A DNA stretch of 64,000 bases from Achromobacter sp. Marseille-Q4962. Lineage in GTDB: Bacteria; Pseudomonadota; Gammaproteobacteria; Burkholderiales; Burkholderiaceae_B. Made by a program: the position numbers and the translations under genes. Below, piece after piece: positions 26,162 through 35,667 of this stretch (its first letter is position 1; every line of letters starts with the position of its first letter). Location of the stretch: assembly GCF_943737005.1 (NCBI RefSeq), contig NZ_CALSFU010000013.1, positions 62,001 through 126,000 on the forward strand, given 5' to 3'. The notes under the pieces are model-generated. The model saw nothing but the letters and a program-made list of their open reading frames with translations, did no database searches and had not been told where the DNA came from.

Positions 26162-27301
26162 CTACTTGATGGAATGAACGGTCTGTACGGTCTGCGTGCT
26201 CGGGAACAGGTTGCTCACGAAGCGGTTCCAGCGCACCATCGCGGCCGAATCGACGAACACCACGTCCTTGGGCTGCAGCTCGAACTTCTCCGCCACCGCC
26301 AGGGCCTGCGGCGATCCGCTGTCCAGGTGATAGACCAGCGGCTTGCCCTCGTCGGTGGCGCGCACCACGAAGATCTCTGACGGGTTGGCACTCATCTGAT
26401 TCGGTCCTCCTGCTTCGCCCAGCGCCTCGGTCAGCGACATGCGGCCGTCGCGCATGACCGCGGCCATGGGGTTGGTCACCTCGCCCATCACGTACACCTT
26501 GCTATCTTCGCGAGGGGTTACCCGCACGACGTCCCCGGACCGCAGCATGACCTGGTTCAGGTCTTGCCCGCGCTCGATCAGCGCCGGAATGTTCACGCGC
26601 GTCTTCTTGCCCTCGCGTATGACGTAGACGCTGCTGCGGTCGCCGGTGGGCAGGATTCCGCCCGCGCGGTTGATCGCTTCGAGCAAGGTCATGGGTATGT
26701 CGTTGATTGCCACGGTTCCGGGATTCTTCACCTCGCCGTCCACATAGACGCGTTTGCTGCGATAGCCCAGCACGCGCACCGTGATCTGCGGGTCCTGGAT
26801 GTACTTGCTGGAACTGTTGACTATGAGATTGCGCGCCTGGAGTTCCGTCAACCCCGCCACTTTGAGGAGTCCCGCATACGGAAATTGGATGTATCCAGTG
26901 GATGAAACGGTATATCCCGGAATGCCCGATGCGGTGTCTCCTATGGCTAGTTCGGTCGCCCCTGTCCCGATGGCGTAGGTTTGCGTCGGAAGCACGAGCT
27001 CGGGGTGGTCCCAGACGACGATCGAGAGAATGTCTCCCGGGCCGATGACGTAAGGCCCGCCCTTGCCGAGCAGGTGGCCCACGCCGCCCTTGTTGTCGAT
27101 GAGGGCTTCCCGGGCCTGGTGCTCGTCCTGCACCAGCGTTGGCGTGATCTCCTTGATCTCGGCCACGGAATTCGGGTCTAGCGGATCTACCCGATGATCG
27201 GCCTTGAATGTCATGCCGGGAGAAAGGGCGCAGGCGCCCAGCGAGGACACGAGCGCGATAGCCGCAATGGCCCGGCTCAACGTTCCGAATAGTGTCGTCA
27301 T
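26162..27301 (-). CDS. wza: Outer-membrane polysaccharide export lipoprotein (Wza-like)
   Basis: A 379-residue octameric outer-membrane export channel subunit. The signal MTTLFGTLSRAIAAIALV ends in lipobox SLGAC (Cys24). The poly-export domain includes YVIGPGDILSIVVWDHPEL; SLBB-type domains follow (VYVDGEVKNPGTVAINDIP and VYVMGEVTNPMAAVMRDG), and a C-terminal amphipathic helix region RWNRFVSNLFPS forms the pore in E. coli Wza. I chose the ATG at 27301 because the lipoprotein signal starts there. First gene of the minus-strand export/precursor operon, sharing a 245-bp control region with the divergent polymer-assembly operon. Confidence 0.95.
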   Translation of the reverse strand: MTTLFGTLSRAIAAIALVSSLGACALSPGMTFKADHRVDPLDPNSVAEIKEITPTLVQDEHQAREALIDNKGGVGHLLGKGGPYVIGPGDILSIVVWDHPELVLPTQTYAIGTGATELAIGDTASGIPGYTVSSTGYIQFPYAGLLKVAGLTELQARNLIVNSSSKYIQDPQITVRVLGYRSKRVYVDGEVKNPGTVAINDIPMTLLEAINRAGGILPTGDRSSVYVIREGKKTRVNIPALIERGQDLNQVMLRSGDVVRVTPREDSKVYVMGEVTNPMAAVMRDGRMSLTEALGEAGGPNQMSANPSEIFVVRATDEGKPLVYHLDSGSPQALAVAEKFELQPKDVVFVDSAAMVRWNRFVSNLFPSTQTVQTVHSIK

Positions 27302-27546
27302 GGCAAATCCACTGTGAATGACTTCGTTGCTTGGAAAGGAGCCCGATGCGTAACGGGTTGCGACATTCCACTCTCTTTTCCGTACCCCGCACATTCGACG
27401 GATGCCCTAAGCCTTCTCCTAGTCCGTTTGGAGGTTTCGACCGCGGCGAGCACTCAATAAGATTTCCCCGGTAGCTGCAAGTTTGCGGCGGCGCACATTT
27501 TTTTCCGCGCGCCGCGAAGTGTCTGCCCAAGAAACAGGAGTGCACG
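27302..27546. promoter_or_regulatory. Divergent promoter region of the exopolysaccharide locus
   Basis: This 245-bp stretch separates wza from the initiating transferase gene and is less GC-rich than the genes. It holds an RcsAB-box-like sequence (27408-27421), a possible hairpin GCGGCGC (27488-27494) with GCGCCGC (27509-27515) around a T-rich loop, and the ribosome site CAGGAG before the plus-strand ATG. No -10/-35 pair was convincing. Confidence 0.6.
27408..27421. promoter_or_regulatory. RcsAB-box-like site upstream of wza
   Basis: TAAGCCTTCTCCTA matches 10 of 14 positions of the enterobacterial RcsAB consensus TAAGAATATTCCTA, with both outer halves (TAAG and TCCTA) intact. It lies 107 bp from the wza start and 126 bp from the transferase start. 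RcsB is a LuxR/FixJ-type regulator; two LuxR-type regulators lie at the other end of this locus. Function is inferred. Confidence 0.45.
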
Positions 27547-28956
27547 ATGGACCCGTCCCAAACGGATATGTCGGCGAGATTCGGCGGAGCCGGTTATCTG
27601 TACCGGCTCCTGGATGCCGCGATCGTGATCGCCTGCGGCCTGACCGCCACGGGCCTGAAATTCTCCGACGAAGCGGTGGCCGACCCGCCGCAGATCCACC
27701 TGTTCCTCATCTATCTCTGCGGACTCGGCGTGATCGCCATCTTTCCCGCGTTCCGTCTTTATGTGTCATGGCGCGGTCGGCTGCTGACCGACCTGGTGGT
27801 GCGGGCGCTGGCGGCCTGGGCCACCGTGTTCGCGCTGGGCATCTTCGTCAGTTTTCTCATGCATCAGGCCGGCGCGGTATCGCGCGTATGGGCGGCTACG
27901 TGGTTCTGCCTGGCGGCGCTGGTGCTGACCGGGCTGCGCATCGGCGTATACGCCGTGCTGGGCGCCGCGCGCGACCGGGGGCTGGACCGCAAGCGCGTGG
28001 CGCTGGTCGGCTTCGGCGCGCTGGGCCACGACCTCTGGCGCCGCGTGGAACGCTACCGCGACGCGGGCTACGAAATCGCCGGCATCTATGCCGAAGACCA
28101 CGAGATCCTGCCGCCGGGCGTGCGGCGCGTGGGCAGCCTGGAGTCGCTGCACGAGTTCGTGCAGCAGCACGGCGTGCGCGAGATCTGGATCGTGCTGCCG
28201 ATGGAGGCCGGCCAGGAGCTGCGCGAGGTGCTGCACCACCTGCGCAACGACCTGGTCGACATCCGGTGGATTCCGGACGTGATGTCGATCCAACTGCTGG
28301 GGCACCGCATCGGCGAGTTCCTGGGGCTGCCCGCCATCCAGCTCAACAGCCTTCCGGCCGCCGGCGTGCGCGGCATGGCCAAGGAGGTGTTCGACCGCAG
28401 CTTTGCCGCGTGCGCGCTGCTCGGCCTGTCGCCGCTGATGCTGGCGATCGCCTGCCTGGTGAAGGCCACGTCCAAGGGGCCGGTGTTCTTCAAGCAGCCC
28501 CGGCTGGGCGTGGACGGCAAAGTGTTCCAGGTCTACAAGTTCCGCACCATGACCGTGCACCAGGAGCACGGCGTGGTGACCCAGGCCACGCGCAACGACG
28601 CGCGCGTCACGCGCATCGGCGGCTTCCTGCGGCGCACCAGCCTGGACGAGCTGCCGCAGTTCCTGAACGTGCTCAAGGGCGAGATGTCGGTAGTGGGCCC
28701 GCGCCCGCACGCGCTGGAGCACAACGAAATGTACAAGGACCTGGTGCAGCGCTACATGATGCGCCACCGCGTCAAGCCCGGCATCACCGGCTGGGCGCAG
28801 ATCAACGGCTTTCGCGGCCAGACCGACACGCTGCGCAAGATGAGCGACCGCGTGGAGCACGATCTCTATTACATCCAGCACTGGACGTTCCGCATGGACC
28901 TGCAGATCATCGCCCGCACCGCGCTGTCGGGCTGGACGGGCCGCAATGTCTACTGA
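27547..28956 (+). CDS. Undecaprenyl-phosphate hexose-1-phosphate transferase (WcaJ-like), initiating transferase
   Basis: A 469-residue polyisoprenyl-phosphate hexose-1-phosphate transferase. Four N-terminal membrane segments and a Rossmann-like CoA-binding domain (VALVGFGALGHDLWRR) precede the catalytic C-terminal bacterial sugar transferase domain: KFRTMTVH, DELPQFLNVLKGEMSVVGPRP and KPGITGWAQINGFRG. It starts the repeat unit by transferring glucose (or galactose) 1-phosphate to undecaprenyl phosphate at the inner membrane. First gene of the 13-gene plus-strand operon; CAGGAG precedes the ATG. Confidence 0.93.
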   Translation: MDPSQTDMSARFGGAGYLYRLLDAAIVIACGLTATGLKFSDEAVADPPQIHLFLIYLCGLGVIAIFPAFRLYVSWRGRLLTDLVVRALAAWATVFALGIFVSFLMHQAGAVSRVWAATWFCLAALVLTGLRIGVYAVLGAARDRGLDRKRVALVGFGALGHDLWRRVERYRDAGYEIAGIYAEDHEILPPGVRRVGSLESLHEFVQQHGVREIWIVLPMEAGQELREVLHHLRNDLVDIRWIPDVMSIQLLGHRIGEFLGLPAIQLNSLPAAGVRGMAKEVFDRSFAACALLGLSPLMLAIACLVKATSKGPVFFKQPRLGVDGKVFQVYKFRTMTVHQEHGVVTQATRNDARVTRIGGFLRRTSLDELPQFLNVLKGEMSVVGPRPHALEHNEMYKDLVQRYMMRHRVKPGITGWAQINGFRGQTDTLRKMSDRVEHDLYYIQHWTFRMDLQIIARTALSGWTGRNVY

Positions 28957-29455
28957 ACCGCTGGGATGGCCCGCGATGCGCGAAGCGAAACCGCCCGCGG
29001 GCGCGCTGTCCGCCTCCGACTTCCGCCGAGCCGTGGAAATGCTGCCGCTGGTGTCCATCGACCTGCTGCTGCGCGACGGCGCGGGACGCTACCTGACCGG
29101 GCTGCGCGCCAACCCGCCGGCCCGGGGCGCGTGGTTCGTGCCGGGCGGGCGCATCCGCAAGAACGAGACGCTGCGCCAGGCGCTGCGCCGCATCGCCCGG
29201 GAGGAGCTGGGCCTGTCCGTGCCGGCCGAATCGTGGCGGCCGCGCGGCGTGTACGAGCACTTCTACGGCACCAATTTCGCGGGCGAGGCGGGACGCTCCA
29301 CCCATTACGTCGTGCTGGCCTATGAGGCCGACTTTCCGCTGGACATCGCCAACCTGCCGCGAGCGCAGCACCAGCGCTACCGCTGGGCCAGCGCCGAGGC
29401 GATCGCCGCCGATCCCGGCGTGCACCCCTACACCCAGGCCTACTTCAAGGAGTGA
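28946..29455 (+). CDS. GDP-mannose mannosyl hydrolase (Nudix, WcaH-like)
   Basis: A 169-residue Nudix-type hydrolase that splits GDP-mannose/GDP-glucose into GDP and sugar, tuning nucleotide-sugar supply. The modified Nudix box VPGGRIRKNETLRQALRRIA then REELGL is characteristic of this subfamily, which lacks part of the standard GX5EX7REUXEEXGU motif; PRGVYEHFYGTNF and HYVVLAYE also match WcaH. It overlaps the preceding gene by 11 bp and ends 5 bp before manC. In E. coli the same gene sits in the colanic acid cluster. Confidence 0.9.
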   Translation: MSTEPLGWPAMREAKPPAGALSASDFRRAVEMLPLVSIDLLLRDGAGRYLTGLRANPPARGAWFVPGGRIRKNETLRQALRRIAREELGLSVPAESWRPRGVYEHFYGTNFAGEAGRSTHYVVLAYEADFPLDIANLPRAQHQRYRWASAEAIAADPGVHPYTQAYFKE

Positions 29456-29460
29456 GCGCC

Positions 29461-30891
29461 ATGACCAATCCCCTTCCCCCGTACCGGGCCGTCATTCTTT
29501 GCGGCGGATCCGGCTCGCGCCTGTGGCCGCTGTCGCGCGAACTGCTGCCCAAGCAGTTCATCCGGCTGACCAACGACCGCTCGCTGCTGCAGAACACCCT
29601 GCTGCGGCTGGGCTCGGCCGGCGCGCAGGCCCGGCCCATGCTGGTGTGCAACGAGGCGCACCGCTACATCGCGGCCGAGCAGGCGCTGGAGCTGGGCATG
29701 AAGGACGTGGAGGTCATCCTGGAGCCGCACGCGCGCAACACCGCGCCGGCCATCGCGGCGGCCACCCTGCGCGCCATGCGCGACGGGGAAGATCCGGTCA
29801 TGCTCATCATGCCGTCGGACCACGTGCTGGAAGACGGCGAGGTGCTGGCCGAGGCGTTCGCGCAGGCTTACCAGGCCGCGCGCAACGGCGCGCTGGTGAC
29901 GTTCGGCATCCGGCCCACATCGCCGCTGAGCGGCTACGGCTACATCCAGGCCGAAGAAGCGCCCGAGCTGGCGCCCGCCCGCCGCGTAAGGCGCTTCGTG
30001 GAAAAGCCCTCGCCCGAAGTGGCCCAGCGCTTCATCGACGAAGGCAACTACTACTGGAACAGCGGCATGTTCGCCTTCCAGGCGTCCGTCTTCATTGGCG
30101 AGCTGGAACGGCTGGCGCCCCGGATCCTGGAGCAGGTGCGGGCCGCGGTGGACGCCGGCACCGGCGAAACCGCCCTCTTCCACCTGGACGGCGCGGCCTT
30201 CGAGGCCTGCCCCAGCGATTCCATGGACTACGCCATCATGGAACGCACCGACAGCGCGGTGGTCATTCCCCTGGCCGCCTCGTGGAGCGACGTGGGCGCC
30301 TGGGACGCGGTATGGGGCATTGCCAGCAAGACGGCCGACGGCAATTCCATGTCGGGCGACGTGATGGTGGAGGACTCGCGCAACTGCCTCATCCATTCGA
30401 CCAGCCGCCTGGTCGCCTCGGTGGGCCTGGACGACATCGTGGTGATCGAAACCGCCGACGCCGTGCTGGTCGCGCACAAGACGCGCTCGCAGGACGTAAA
30501 GCGGCTGGTGGAGGCGTTCAAGACGCAGCAGCGCGCGGAACTCAACCACCACCGGGAGGTGCAGCGCCCCTGGGGTTCCTACGACTCGGTCGGCCAGGGA
30601 CCGCGCTACCAGGTCAAGCGCATCACCGTAAAGCCGGGCGCGCGGCTGTCCTCGCAGATGCACCACCACCGCGCGGAGCACTGGATCGTGGTCACCGGCA
30701 CGGCGCGCATCTACCGGGGCGACGAGCAGTTCCTCCTGACGGAGAACCAGTCGACCTACATCCCGCTCGGCGAAGTCCACAGCCTGGAAAACCCGGGAAA
30801 GATCCCGCTGGAGATCATCGAAGTGCAATCCGGAGCCTACCTGGGCGAGGACGACATCGTCCGCTTCCAGGACATGTATGGGCGCGTCTGA
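29461..30891 (+). CDS. manC: Mannose-1-phosphate guanylyltransferase (type II ManC/CpsB, possibly bifunctional)
   Basis: A 476-residue enzyme making GDP-mannose from mannose 1-phosphate and GTP. The N-terminal nucleotidyltransferase begins ILCGGSGSRLWPLSRELLPK; FVEKPSPEVAQRFI is the second signature. The C-terminal cupin domain (MHHHRAEHWIVVTGTARI..., QSTYIPLGEVHSLENPG) is the phosphomannose isomerase-type module found in bifunctional ManC/AlgA enzymes. I took the ATG at 29461 because AAGGAG is 8 bp before it; a GTG at 29452 is possible. Supplies GDP-mannose to gmd and the glycosyltransferases. Confidence 0.95.
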   Translation: MTNPLPPYRAVILCGGSGSRLWPLSRELLPKQFIRLTNDRSLLQNTLLRLGSAGAQARPMLVCNEAHRYIAAEQALELGMKDVEVILEPHARNTAPAIAAATLRAMRDGEDPVMLIMPSDHVLEDGEVLAEAFAQAYQAARNGALVTFGIRPTSPLSGYGYIQAEEAPELAPARRVRRFVEKPSPEVAQRFIDEGNYYWNSGMFAFQASVFIGELERLAPRILEQVRAAVDAGTGETALFHLDGAAFEACPSDSMDYAIMERTDSAVVIPLAASWSDVGAWDAVWGIASKTADGNSMSGDVMVEDSRNCLIHSTSRLVASVGLDDIVVIETADAVLVAHKTRSQDVKRLVEAFKTQQRAELNHHREVQRPWGSYDSVGQGPRYQVKRITVKPGARLSSQMHHHRAEHWIVVTGTARIYRGDEQFLLTENQSTYIPLGEVHSLENPGKIPLEIIEVQSGAYLGEDDIVRFQDMYGRV

Positions 30892-31291
30892 GCCGCGCAA
30901 CGCCCGGCCGCCCTTCTGGCGTCCGGGCCTGGCCCGCCTTTGCCTGCCGACCGCCGGGCTCTTCTTCCTGGTGATGGTGTCGGTGGGCAACCTGCCCGGA
31001 CTCGCGTCCGACATGTCGGACGCCTTTGGCGACAAGCGCCTGCACCTGGCGGCCTATGGGTTTCTGGCCGCGCTGATTTACCTGTCGGTCAACCGCCGCC
31101 CCATTCTTGCCGCCCTCTTTTCGGTGGCCGTGCTGGGGACGCTAGACGAAGGAATCCAATCCCTTTTTCCCTACCGGCAGGCTGAGTTATTAGACCTTTT
31201 GGCCGATATCCTGGCGGCGGGTGTGTCAGTAACCTGCCTACACATCGGTTCCGCAGCCTTCGGCTCCTTTCGTGCAGTTTCTAAGTCTTAA
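30878..31291 (+). CDS. VanZ-like integral membrane protein
   Basis: A 137-residue protein with about four hydrophobic segments. [45 protein letters not shown] match the VanZ-like family core (the H-x-x-x-Y-x-x-L turn and DExxQ...R-x-x-x-DxxAN-type pattern), although VanZ itself confers low-level teicoplanin resistance and the biochemical function of the family is not settled. It overlaps the end of manC by 14 bp and lies 10 bp before gmd, so it belongs to the operon. Family members turn up in other polysaccharide loci, so a role in envelope glycan assembly is plausible. Confidence 0.8.
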   Translation: MGASEPRNARPPFWRPGLARLCLPTAGLFFLVMVSVGNLPGLASDMSDAFGDKRLHLAAYGFLAALIYLSVNRRPILAALFSVAVLGTLDEGIQSLFPYRQAELLDLLADILAAGVSVTCLHIGSAAFGSFRAVSKS

Positions 31292-31301
31292 GGATACAAC
31301 C

Positions 31302-32411
31302 ATGTCTAAAAGGGCACTGATCACCGGCGTTACTGGTCAAGACGGCGCCTATCTCGCGGAGTTGCTGCTGTCCAAGGGCTACGAAGTCCACGGCATCAAG
31401 CGCCGGGCCTCGCTCTTCAACACCGCGCGCATCGACCATCTTTACCAGGATCCGCATGACCAGCCGCGCCATTTCGTGCTGCATCATGGCGACATGACCG
31501 ATTCCTGCAGCCTGATCCGCATCGTGCAGGCCGTGCAGCCGGACGAGATCTACAACCTCGCGGCGCAGAGCCATGTGGGGGTGTCGTTCGAGGAGCCCGA
31601 ATACACCGCCAACGCCGACGGCCTGGGCACGCTGCGCCTGCTGGAGGCGATCCGCATCCTGAAGCTGGAGAACAAGACCCGCTTCTACCAGGCATCGACC
31701 TCCGAACTGTACGGCCTGGTGCAGGAGATCCCGCAGCGCGAAACCACGCCCTTCTACCCGCGCAGCCCCTATGCCGCGGCCAAGCTGTACGCCTACTGGA
31801 TCAGCGTGAACTACCGCGAAGCCTACGGCATGTACGCCTGCAACGGCATCCTCTTCAACCACGAGTCGCCCAAGCGCGGCGAAACCTTCGTCACCCGCAA
31901 GATCACGCGCGGGCTGGCCCGCATCGTGCTGGGCCTGCAGGACTGCCTCTATATGGGCAACCTGTCCGCGCTGCGCGACTGGGGACATGCGCGCGACTAT
32001 GTGGAAATGCAGTGGCTCATGCTTCAGCAGGACACGCCGGAAGACTATGTCATCGCCACCGGCATGCAGTACAGCGTGCGCGAGTTCATCAACACGGCCG
32101 CGCGCGAGCTGGGCATCCTGCTGGCGTGGGAGGGAGAAGGGCTGAACGAAACCGCCACCGTGCTGTTCAGCCCGGTGCACGACGTCAAGGCGGGCCAGGT
32201 CATCGTGCGCGTGGATCCCCGCTACTTCCGGCCGACCGAGGTGGAGACGCTGCTGGGCGATCCCACCAAGGCCCGCGAGAAGCTGGGCTGGTCGCCCCGC
32301 ACCACGTTCGCCCAGTTGGTCAAGGAAATGGTGGAAGCCGATCTGAAGGAAGCGCGCCGGGACGCCCTGGTCGAACAGAACGGCTATGAAATCTACGCCT
32401 ACAAGGAGTAG
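31302..32411 (+). CDS. gmd: GDP-mannose 4,6-dehydratase
   Basis: A 369-residue extended SDR that turns GDP-mannose into GDP-4-keto-6-deoxymannose. [17 protein letters not shown] is the NADP site, [17 protein letters not shown] and [11 protein letters not shown] carry catalytic residues, [10 protein letters not shown] gives YxxxK, and [17 protein letters not shown] is the Gmd signature. I chose the ATG at 31302 (AAGGATAC upstream); an in-frame ATG at 31272 lacks a ribosome site and would overlap the VanZ-like gene. Next gene fcl completes GDP-L-fucose synthesis. Confidence 0.97.
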   Translation: MSKRALITGVTGQDGAYLAELLLSKGYEVHGIKRRASLFNTARIDHLYQDPHDQPRHFVLHHGDMTDSCSLIRIVQAVQPDEIYNLAAQSHVGVSFEEPEYTANADGLGTLRLLEAIRILKLENKTRFYQASTSELYGLVQEIPQRETTPFYPRSPYAAAKLYAYWISVNYREAYGMYACNGILFNHESPKRGETFVTRKITRGLARIVLGLQDCLYMGNLSALRDWGHARDYVEMQWLMLQQDTPEDYVIATGMQYSVREFINTAARELGILLAWEGEGLNETATVLFSPVHDVKAGQVIVRVDPRYFRPTEVETLLGDPTKAREKLGWSPRTTFAQLVKEMVEADLKEARRDALVEQNGYEIYAYKE

Positions 32412-32417
32412 CCTGCC

Positions 32418-33371
32418 ATGACGGACCTGGACCAACGCGTGTTCGTGGCCGGCCATCGCGGCATGGTGGGCGCGGCCATCGCCCGCGAGCTGCAGCGGCG
32501 CGGGTATCGCGGCGTTATCACGCGCAGCCGCGCGGAGCTCGACCTGGAAAACCAGGACCAGGTGCGCCGGTTCTTCGCGTCCACCCCGGTGGACGTGGTG
32601 TACCTGGCCGCCGCGAAGGTGGGCGGCATCCTGGCCAACCACACCCATCCGGTGGATTTTCTTTACCGCAACCTGATGATCGAGTGCAACGTCATCCACG
32701 CCGCCTACGAGGCGGGGGTGCGCAAACTGCTGTTCCTGGGCTCGTCCTGCATCTATCCGCGCGAGGCCCCGCAGCCCATACGCGAGGACGCACTGCTGAC
32801 GGGGCCGCTGGAGGCCACTAACGAACCCTACGCCATCGCCAAGATCGCCGGGCTCAAGCTGTGCGAGGCATACCAGCGCGAATACGGCGCGCGCTTCATT
32901 TGCGCGATGCCGACCAACCTGTACGGCCCGCACGACAACTACGACCTGCAGAGCAGCCACGTGCTTCCCGCCCTGATCCGCAAGTTCCACGAGGGCCGCG
33001 AGAACGGGCAGGAAAGCGTCGTCCTGTGGGGCACCGGCGCCCCGCTGCGCGAGTTCCTGTACGTGGACGACCTGGCCGAGGCCTGCGTCACGCTGATGGA
33101 GCATCCGCAGGCCGAAGGCATCTACAACATCGGCGCGGGGCGGGACATCTCCATCGCCGACCTTGCCGCGCTGGTGGCGCGGGTGGTGGGCTACACGGGC
33201 GCCATCGTCTACGACGCCGGCAAGCCCGACGGCACGCTGCGCAAGCTGATGGATTCCTCGCGCATGCGCGCGCTGGGCTGGCGCCCGGCCACCCCGCTCG
33301 CCCGGGGCATCGAGCTGGCCTACGGCCATTTCCTGCGCGAACGCGCCCCGGGCGCCGTTTCCGTGGCCTGA
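32418..33371 (+). CDS. fcl: GDP-L-fucose synthase
   Basis: A 317-residue NADPH-dependent epimerase-reductase converting GDP-4-keto-6-deoxymannose to GDP-L-fucose. [19 protein letters not shown] is the cofactor site, [16 protein letters not shown] the Ser region, and [17 protein letters not shown] the YxxxK motif; [12 protein letters not shown] is diagnostic of the family. It follows gmd by 6 bp. Its presence with gmd predicts fucose in the polymer. Confidence 0.96.
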   Translation: MTDLDQRVFVAGHRGMVGAAIARELQRRGYRGVITRSRAELDLENQDQVRRFFASTPVDVVYLAAAKVGGILANHTHPVDFLYRNLMIECNVIHAAYEAGVRKLLFLGSSCIYPREAPQPIREDALLTGPLEATNEPYAIAKIAGLKLCEAYQREYGARFICAMPTNLYGPHDNYDLQSSHVLPALIRKFHEGRENGQESVVLWGTGAPLREFLYVDDLAEACVTLMEHPQAEGIYNIGAGRDISIADLAALVARVVGYTGAIVYDAGKPDGTLRKLMDSSRMRALGWRPATPLARGIELAYGHFLRERAPGAVSVA

Positions 33372-33401
33372 GGCCACGCCCTCCGACCCACAGGCTTACC
33401 G

Positions 33402-34718
33402 ATGTTCGGATTCGTGAGGAAATACATCGCCGGCAATGCCTCGTTCTGGGGACTCGTGGAGTACGGCGTCGGCCCGATGGCGGCGCTGGTGGCGCTGCCC
33501 ATCCTGTTCCGCCAGTTGGGCACGGTGGGGTTCGGCCAGTACTCGATGATCATCGCGCTGGCCGGCTTCGGCAACGCCGCCAACCTGGGCGCGGCGGTGA
33601 CGGCCACCAAGCTGGTATCCGAGCGCATGCACGAGCCGGGCGGAGCCTACCGCGCGGCCGGCGTGGGCATGGCGCTGATCGGCTGCGCGCTGGGCGTGGT
33701 GAGCGTCATCGCGGTGGCGCTGTGGCTGGCGGTGAGCCTGCTCTGGCCGCACGCCACGTTCGGCGGCGTGGCCGTCACCCTGCTCGCGATGCCGGCGCTG
33801 GCCATCTATCTGGCGCAGCAATACGACCAGCTTTTCTCCGGCTGCCTGAAAGGCCGCGAAGACTTCCGCGCCACCGCGCTGTGCGAGGTGTTCAGCCGCA
33901 GCGGCACCCTGGCGCTGGCCTGCGCCACCGCGGCCTTGACGGCCTCGCCGACCTGGACCGGCCTGGCCCAGGCGCTGGGCCTGCTGCTGGCCGGCAGCGC
34001 CAAGATGGGCGTGTTCTCCCGCGCCTATGGACACGCGGCGGTCCGGCCGGTGCGGGACCGCTCCGCGATGATGGAGGCGTTCCGCTTCTCGCGCTGGTCG
34101 TGGCTCAACAGCCTGAGCGCACTCGCCTTCGGCTCGGTGGACCGCGTGCTGGTGGGCAGCCTGATGGGGCCGGCCGCGCTTGCCATCTATACGGTGGGCG
34201 TGCAGGTCGGCCAGATGATCCACACCGCCTCGGTGGCCATCTTCCAGAAGGCGATGCCGCGGGTGAGCCGCCTGGCCGCGGCGCCGCCCTACCCCGGTGC
34301 GGCCGAGCGCGAAGTGCGCCGCATGATGCTGGCCAATCTCGCGCTGTCGGTCACGGCCACCCTGGCGGTGCTGGCGGTGAGCTCGCCGCTGCTGGATCTG
34401 ATGCTGGGCTCGAACGTGGCCGAAGGCCATCTGGGCACGTTCCGGCTGCTCATCGCGGCCTCCGGCATGCTCTCGCTCAACGCGGCCGCGCACTTCTCGC
34501 TGCTCGGCCTGGGCAACTCGCGCGCCATCGCCATCCTGAACGGCTTGGGAGGACTGGCCATGCTGTGCGTCATGGCCGCGCTGGTGCACGTGGCGGGCGA
34601 ACACGCCGCCGCCTGGGGCCGCATGGCCTATGCGCTCATCACGCTGGCCGGCGTGGCCCTCGCCATCCGCCAATCCCGCCCGGACATCGCGGGCGCCATA
34701 CCGGCCGCCACCCGGTAA
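33402..34718 (+). CDS. Wzx-type polysaccharide flippase/transporter
   Basis: A 438-residue protein with about 12 hydrophobic segments of the MOP (MATE/RfbX) superfamily, for example [20 protein letters not shown] at the N-terminus, a mid-protein [14 protein letters not shown] loop, and [19 protein letters not shown] typical of the second half. It should move undecaprenyl-pyrophosphate-linked repeat units across the inner membrane. It lies 30 bp after fcl and 20 bp before a GT2 gene. Wzx sequences diverge strongly, so identification rests on topology, fold-type signatures and context. Confidence 0.87.
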   Translation: MFGFVRKYIAGNASFWGLVEYGVGPMAALVALPILFRQLGTVGFGQYSMIIALAGFGNAANLGAAVTATKLVSERMHEPGGAYRAAGVGMALIGCALGVVSVIAVALWLAVSLLWPHATFGGVAVTLLAMPALAIYLAQQYDQLFSGCLKGREDFRATALCEVFSRSGTLALACATAALTASPTWTGLAQALGLLLAGSAKMGVFSRAYGHAAVRPVRDRSAMMEAFRFSRWSWLNSLSALAFGSVDRVLVGSLMGPAALAIYTVGVQVGQMIHTASVAIFQKAMPRVSRLAAAPPYPGAAEREVRRMMLANLALSVTATLAVLAVSSPLLDLMLGSNVAEGHLGTFRLLIAASGMLSLNAAAHFSLLGLGNSRAIAILNGLGGLAMLCVMAALVHVAGEHAAAWGRMAYALITLAGVALAIRQSRPDIAGAIPAATR

Positions 34719-34738
34719 ATCCTATGCTGAGGTTTCCC

Positions 34739-35641
34739 ATGCGCAATCGTCACATCGCCCATACGCGCCAGCTCGTCGAATTCGTCAGCGAACTGCGTCC
34801 GCCGGCCCCCATCGCGGGCAACCTGCTGCCCAAGCTGACCATCGTGACGCCCTCCTACAACCAGGCGCGCTTCCTGGAGCGCACCATTCTTTCGGTGCTG
34901 AACCAGGGCTACCCCAGGCTGGAATACATCATCATCGACGGCGGCTCCACCGACGGCAGCGTGGACATCATCCGCAAGTACGAGCGCTACCTGAGCTACT
35001 GGGAAAGCACGCCCGACCGCGGGCAGTCGCACGCCATCAACAAGGGGTTCGAGCGCGCCACGGGCGAATACGTGGGCTGGCAGAACTCCGACGATCTGTA
35101 TTTCCCGGGCGCGCTGCGCAAGCTCGGCGCCGCCGCCTCGCGCGTGCGCGCGCCCATCATCAGCGGCAACCTGTTCGTGGCCGACGCCGAAAACCGCATC
35201 TTCCGCAAGATCCACTACACGCCGGTCAACCGTGGCACGCTGACGGTGGTGAAGGCGTCCATTCCGAACCAGTCCGCCATCTTCCGCCGCGACCTGCTGC
35301 GCAAGCACGGGCTGCTGCAGGAGAGCATGCGCTACTGCATGGACCTGGAACTCTGGAGCCGGCTGCTGCGCGAGGGCAAGAACGTGATCGTGCCCGACGC
35401 CATGGGGGTCTACACCGCCCACGACGAAACCAAGACCGCGCTCATGCAGGACGTGCTGCAGGAAGAGCGCGAGCAGATCGTGGACCGCATCCGCCGCACC
35501 GAGCCGGGGCTGGGCAAGCTCTTCGAACTGTCGTGCCGCGCGTCCAAGGTGGCCGCGCACGCGCGCCAGGGCGACCTTTCCTACCTGATCGAAAAGCTCG
35601 CCACCAAGCTCTTCCGGCGCGACGACTGGGCGGTGCGCTAG
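34739..35641 (+). CDS. Family 2 glycosyltransferase
   Basis: A 300-residue GT-A fold transferase. [20 protein letters not shown] opens the domain, [16 protein letters not shown] follows, and [19 protein letters not shown] precedes the NSDD acidic nucleotide-sugar-binding motif; DLELWSRLL lies in the acceptor half. It should add one sugar of the repeat unit on the cytoplasmic face. Two ATGs are possible; the one at 34739 has GAGG upstream. Donor and linkage are unknown. The N-terminal about 30 residues before the GT domain are not conserved in my recollection of the family. Confidence 0.9.
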   Translation: MRNRHIAHTRQLVEFVSELRPPAPIAGNLLPKLTIVTPSYNQARFLERTILSVLNQGYPRLEYIIIDGGSTDGSVDIIRKYERYLSYWESTPDRGQSHAINKGFERATGEYVGWQNSDDLYFPGALRKLGAAASRVRAPIISGNLFVADAENRIFRKIHYTPVNRGTLTVVKASIPNQSAIFRRDLLRKHGLLQESMRYCMDLELWSRLLREGKNVIVPDAMGVYTAHDETKTALMQDVLQEEREQIVDRIRRTEPGLGKLFELSCRASKVAAHARQGDLSYLIEKLATKLFRRDDWAVR

Positions 35642-35667
35642 CGCCGCCCGCCCCAGGAGCCTCTCCC

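Noticed and set aside
27469-27475. CGGTAGC resembling the core of an ops (RfaH recruitment) element upstream of the WcaJ-like gene
   Set aside because: Only the seven-base core matches; the flanking consensus bases do not, and a match of this length is easily due to chance.
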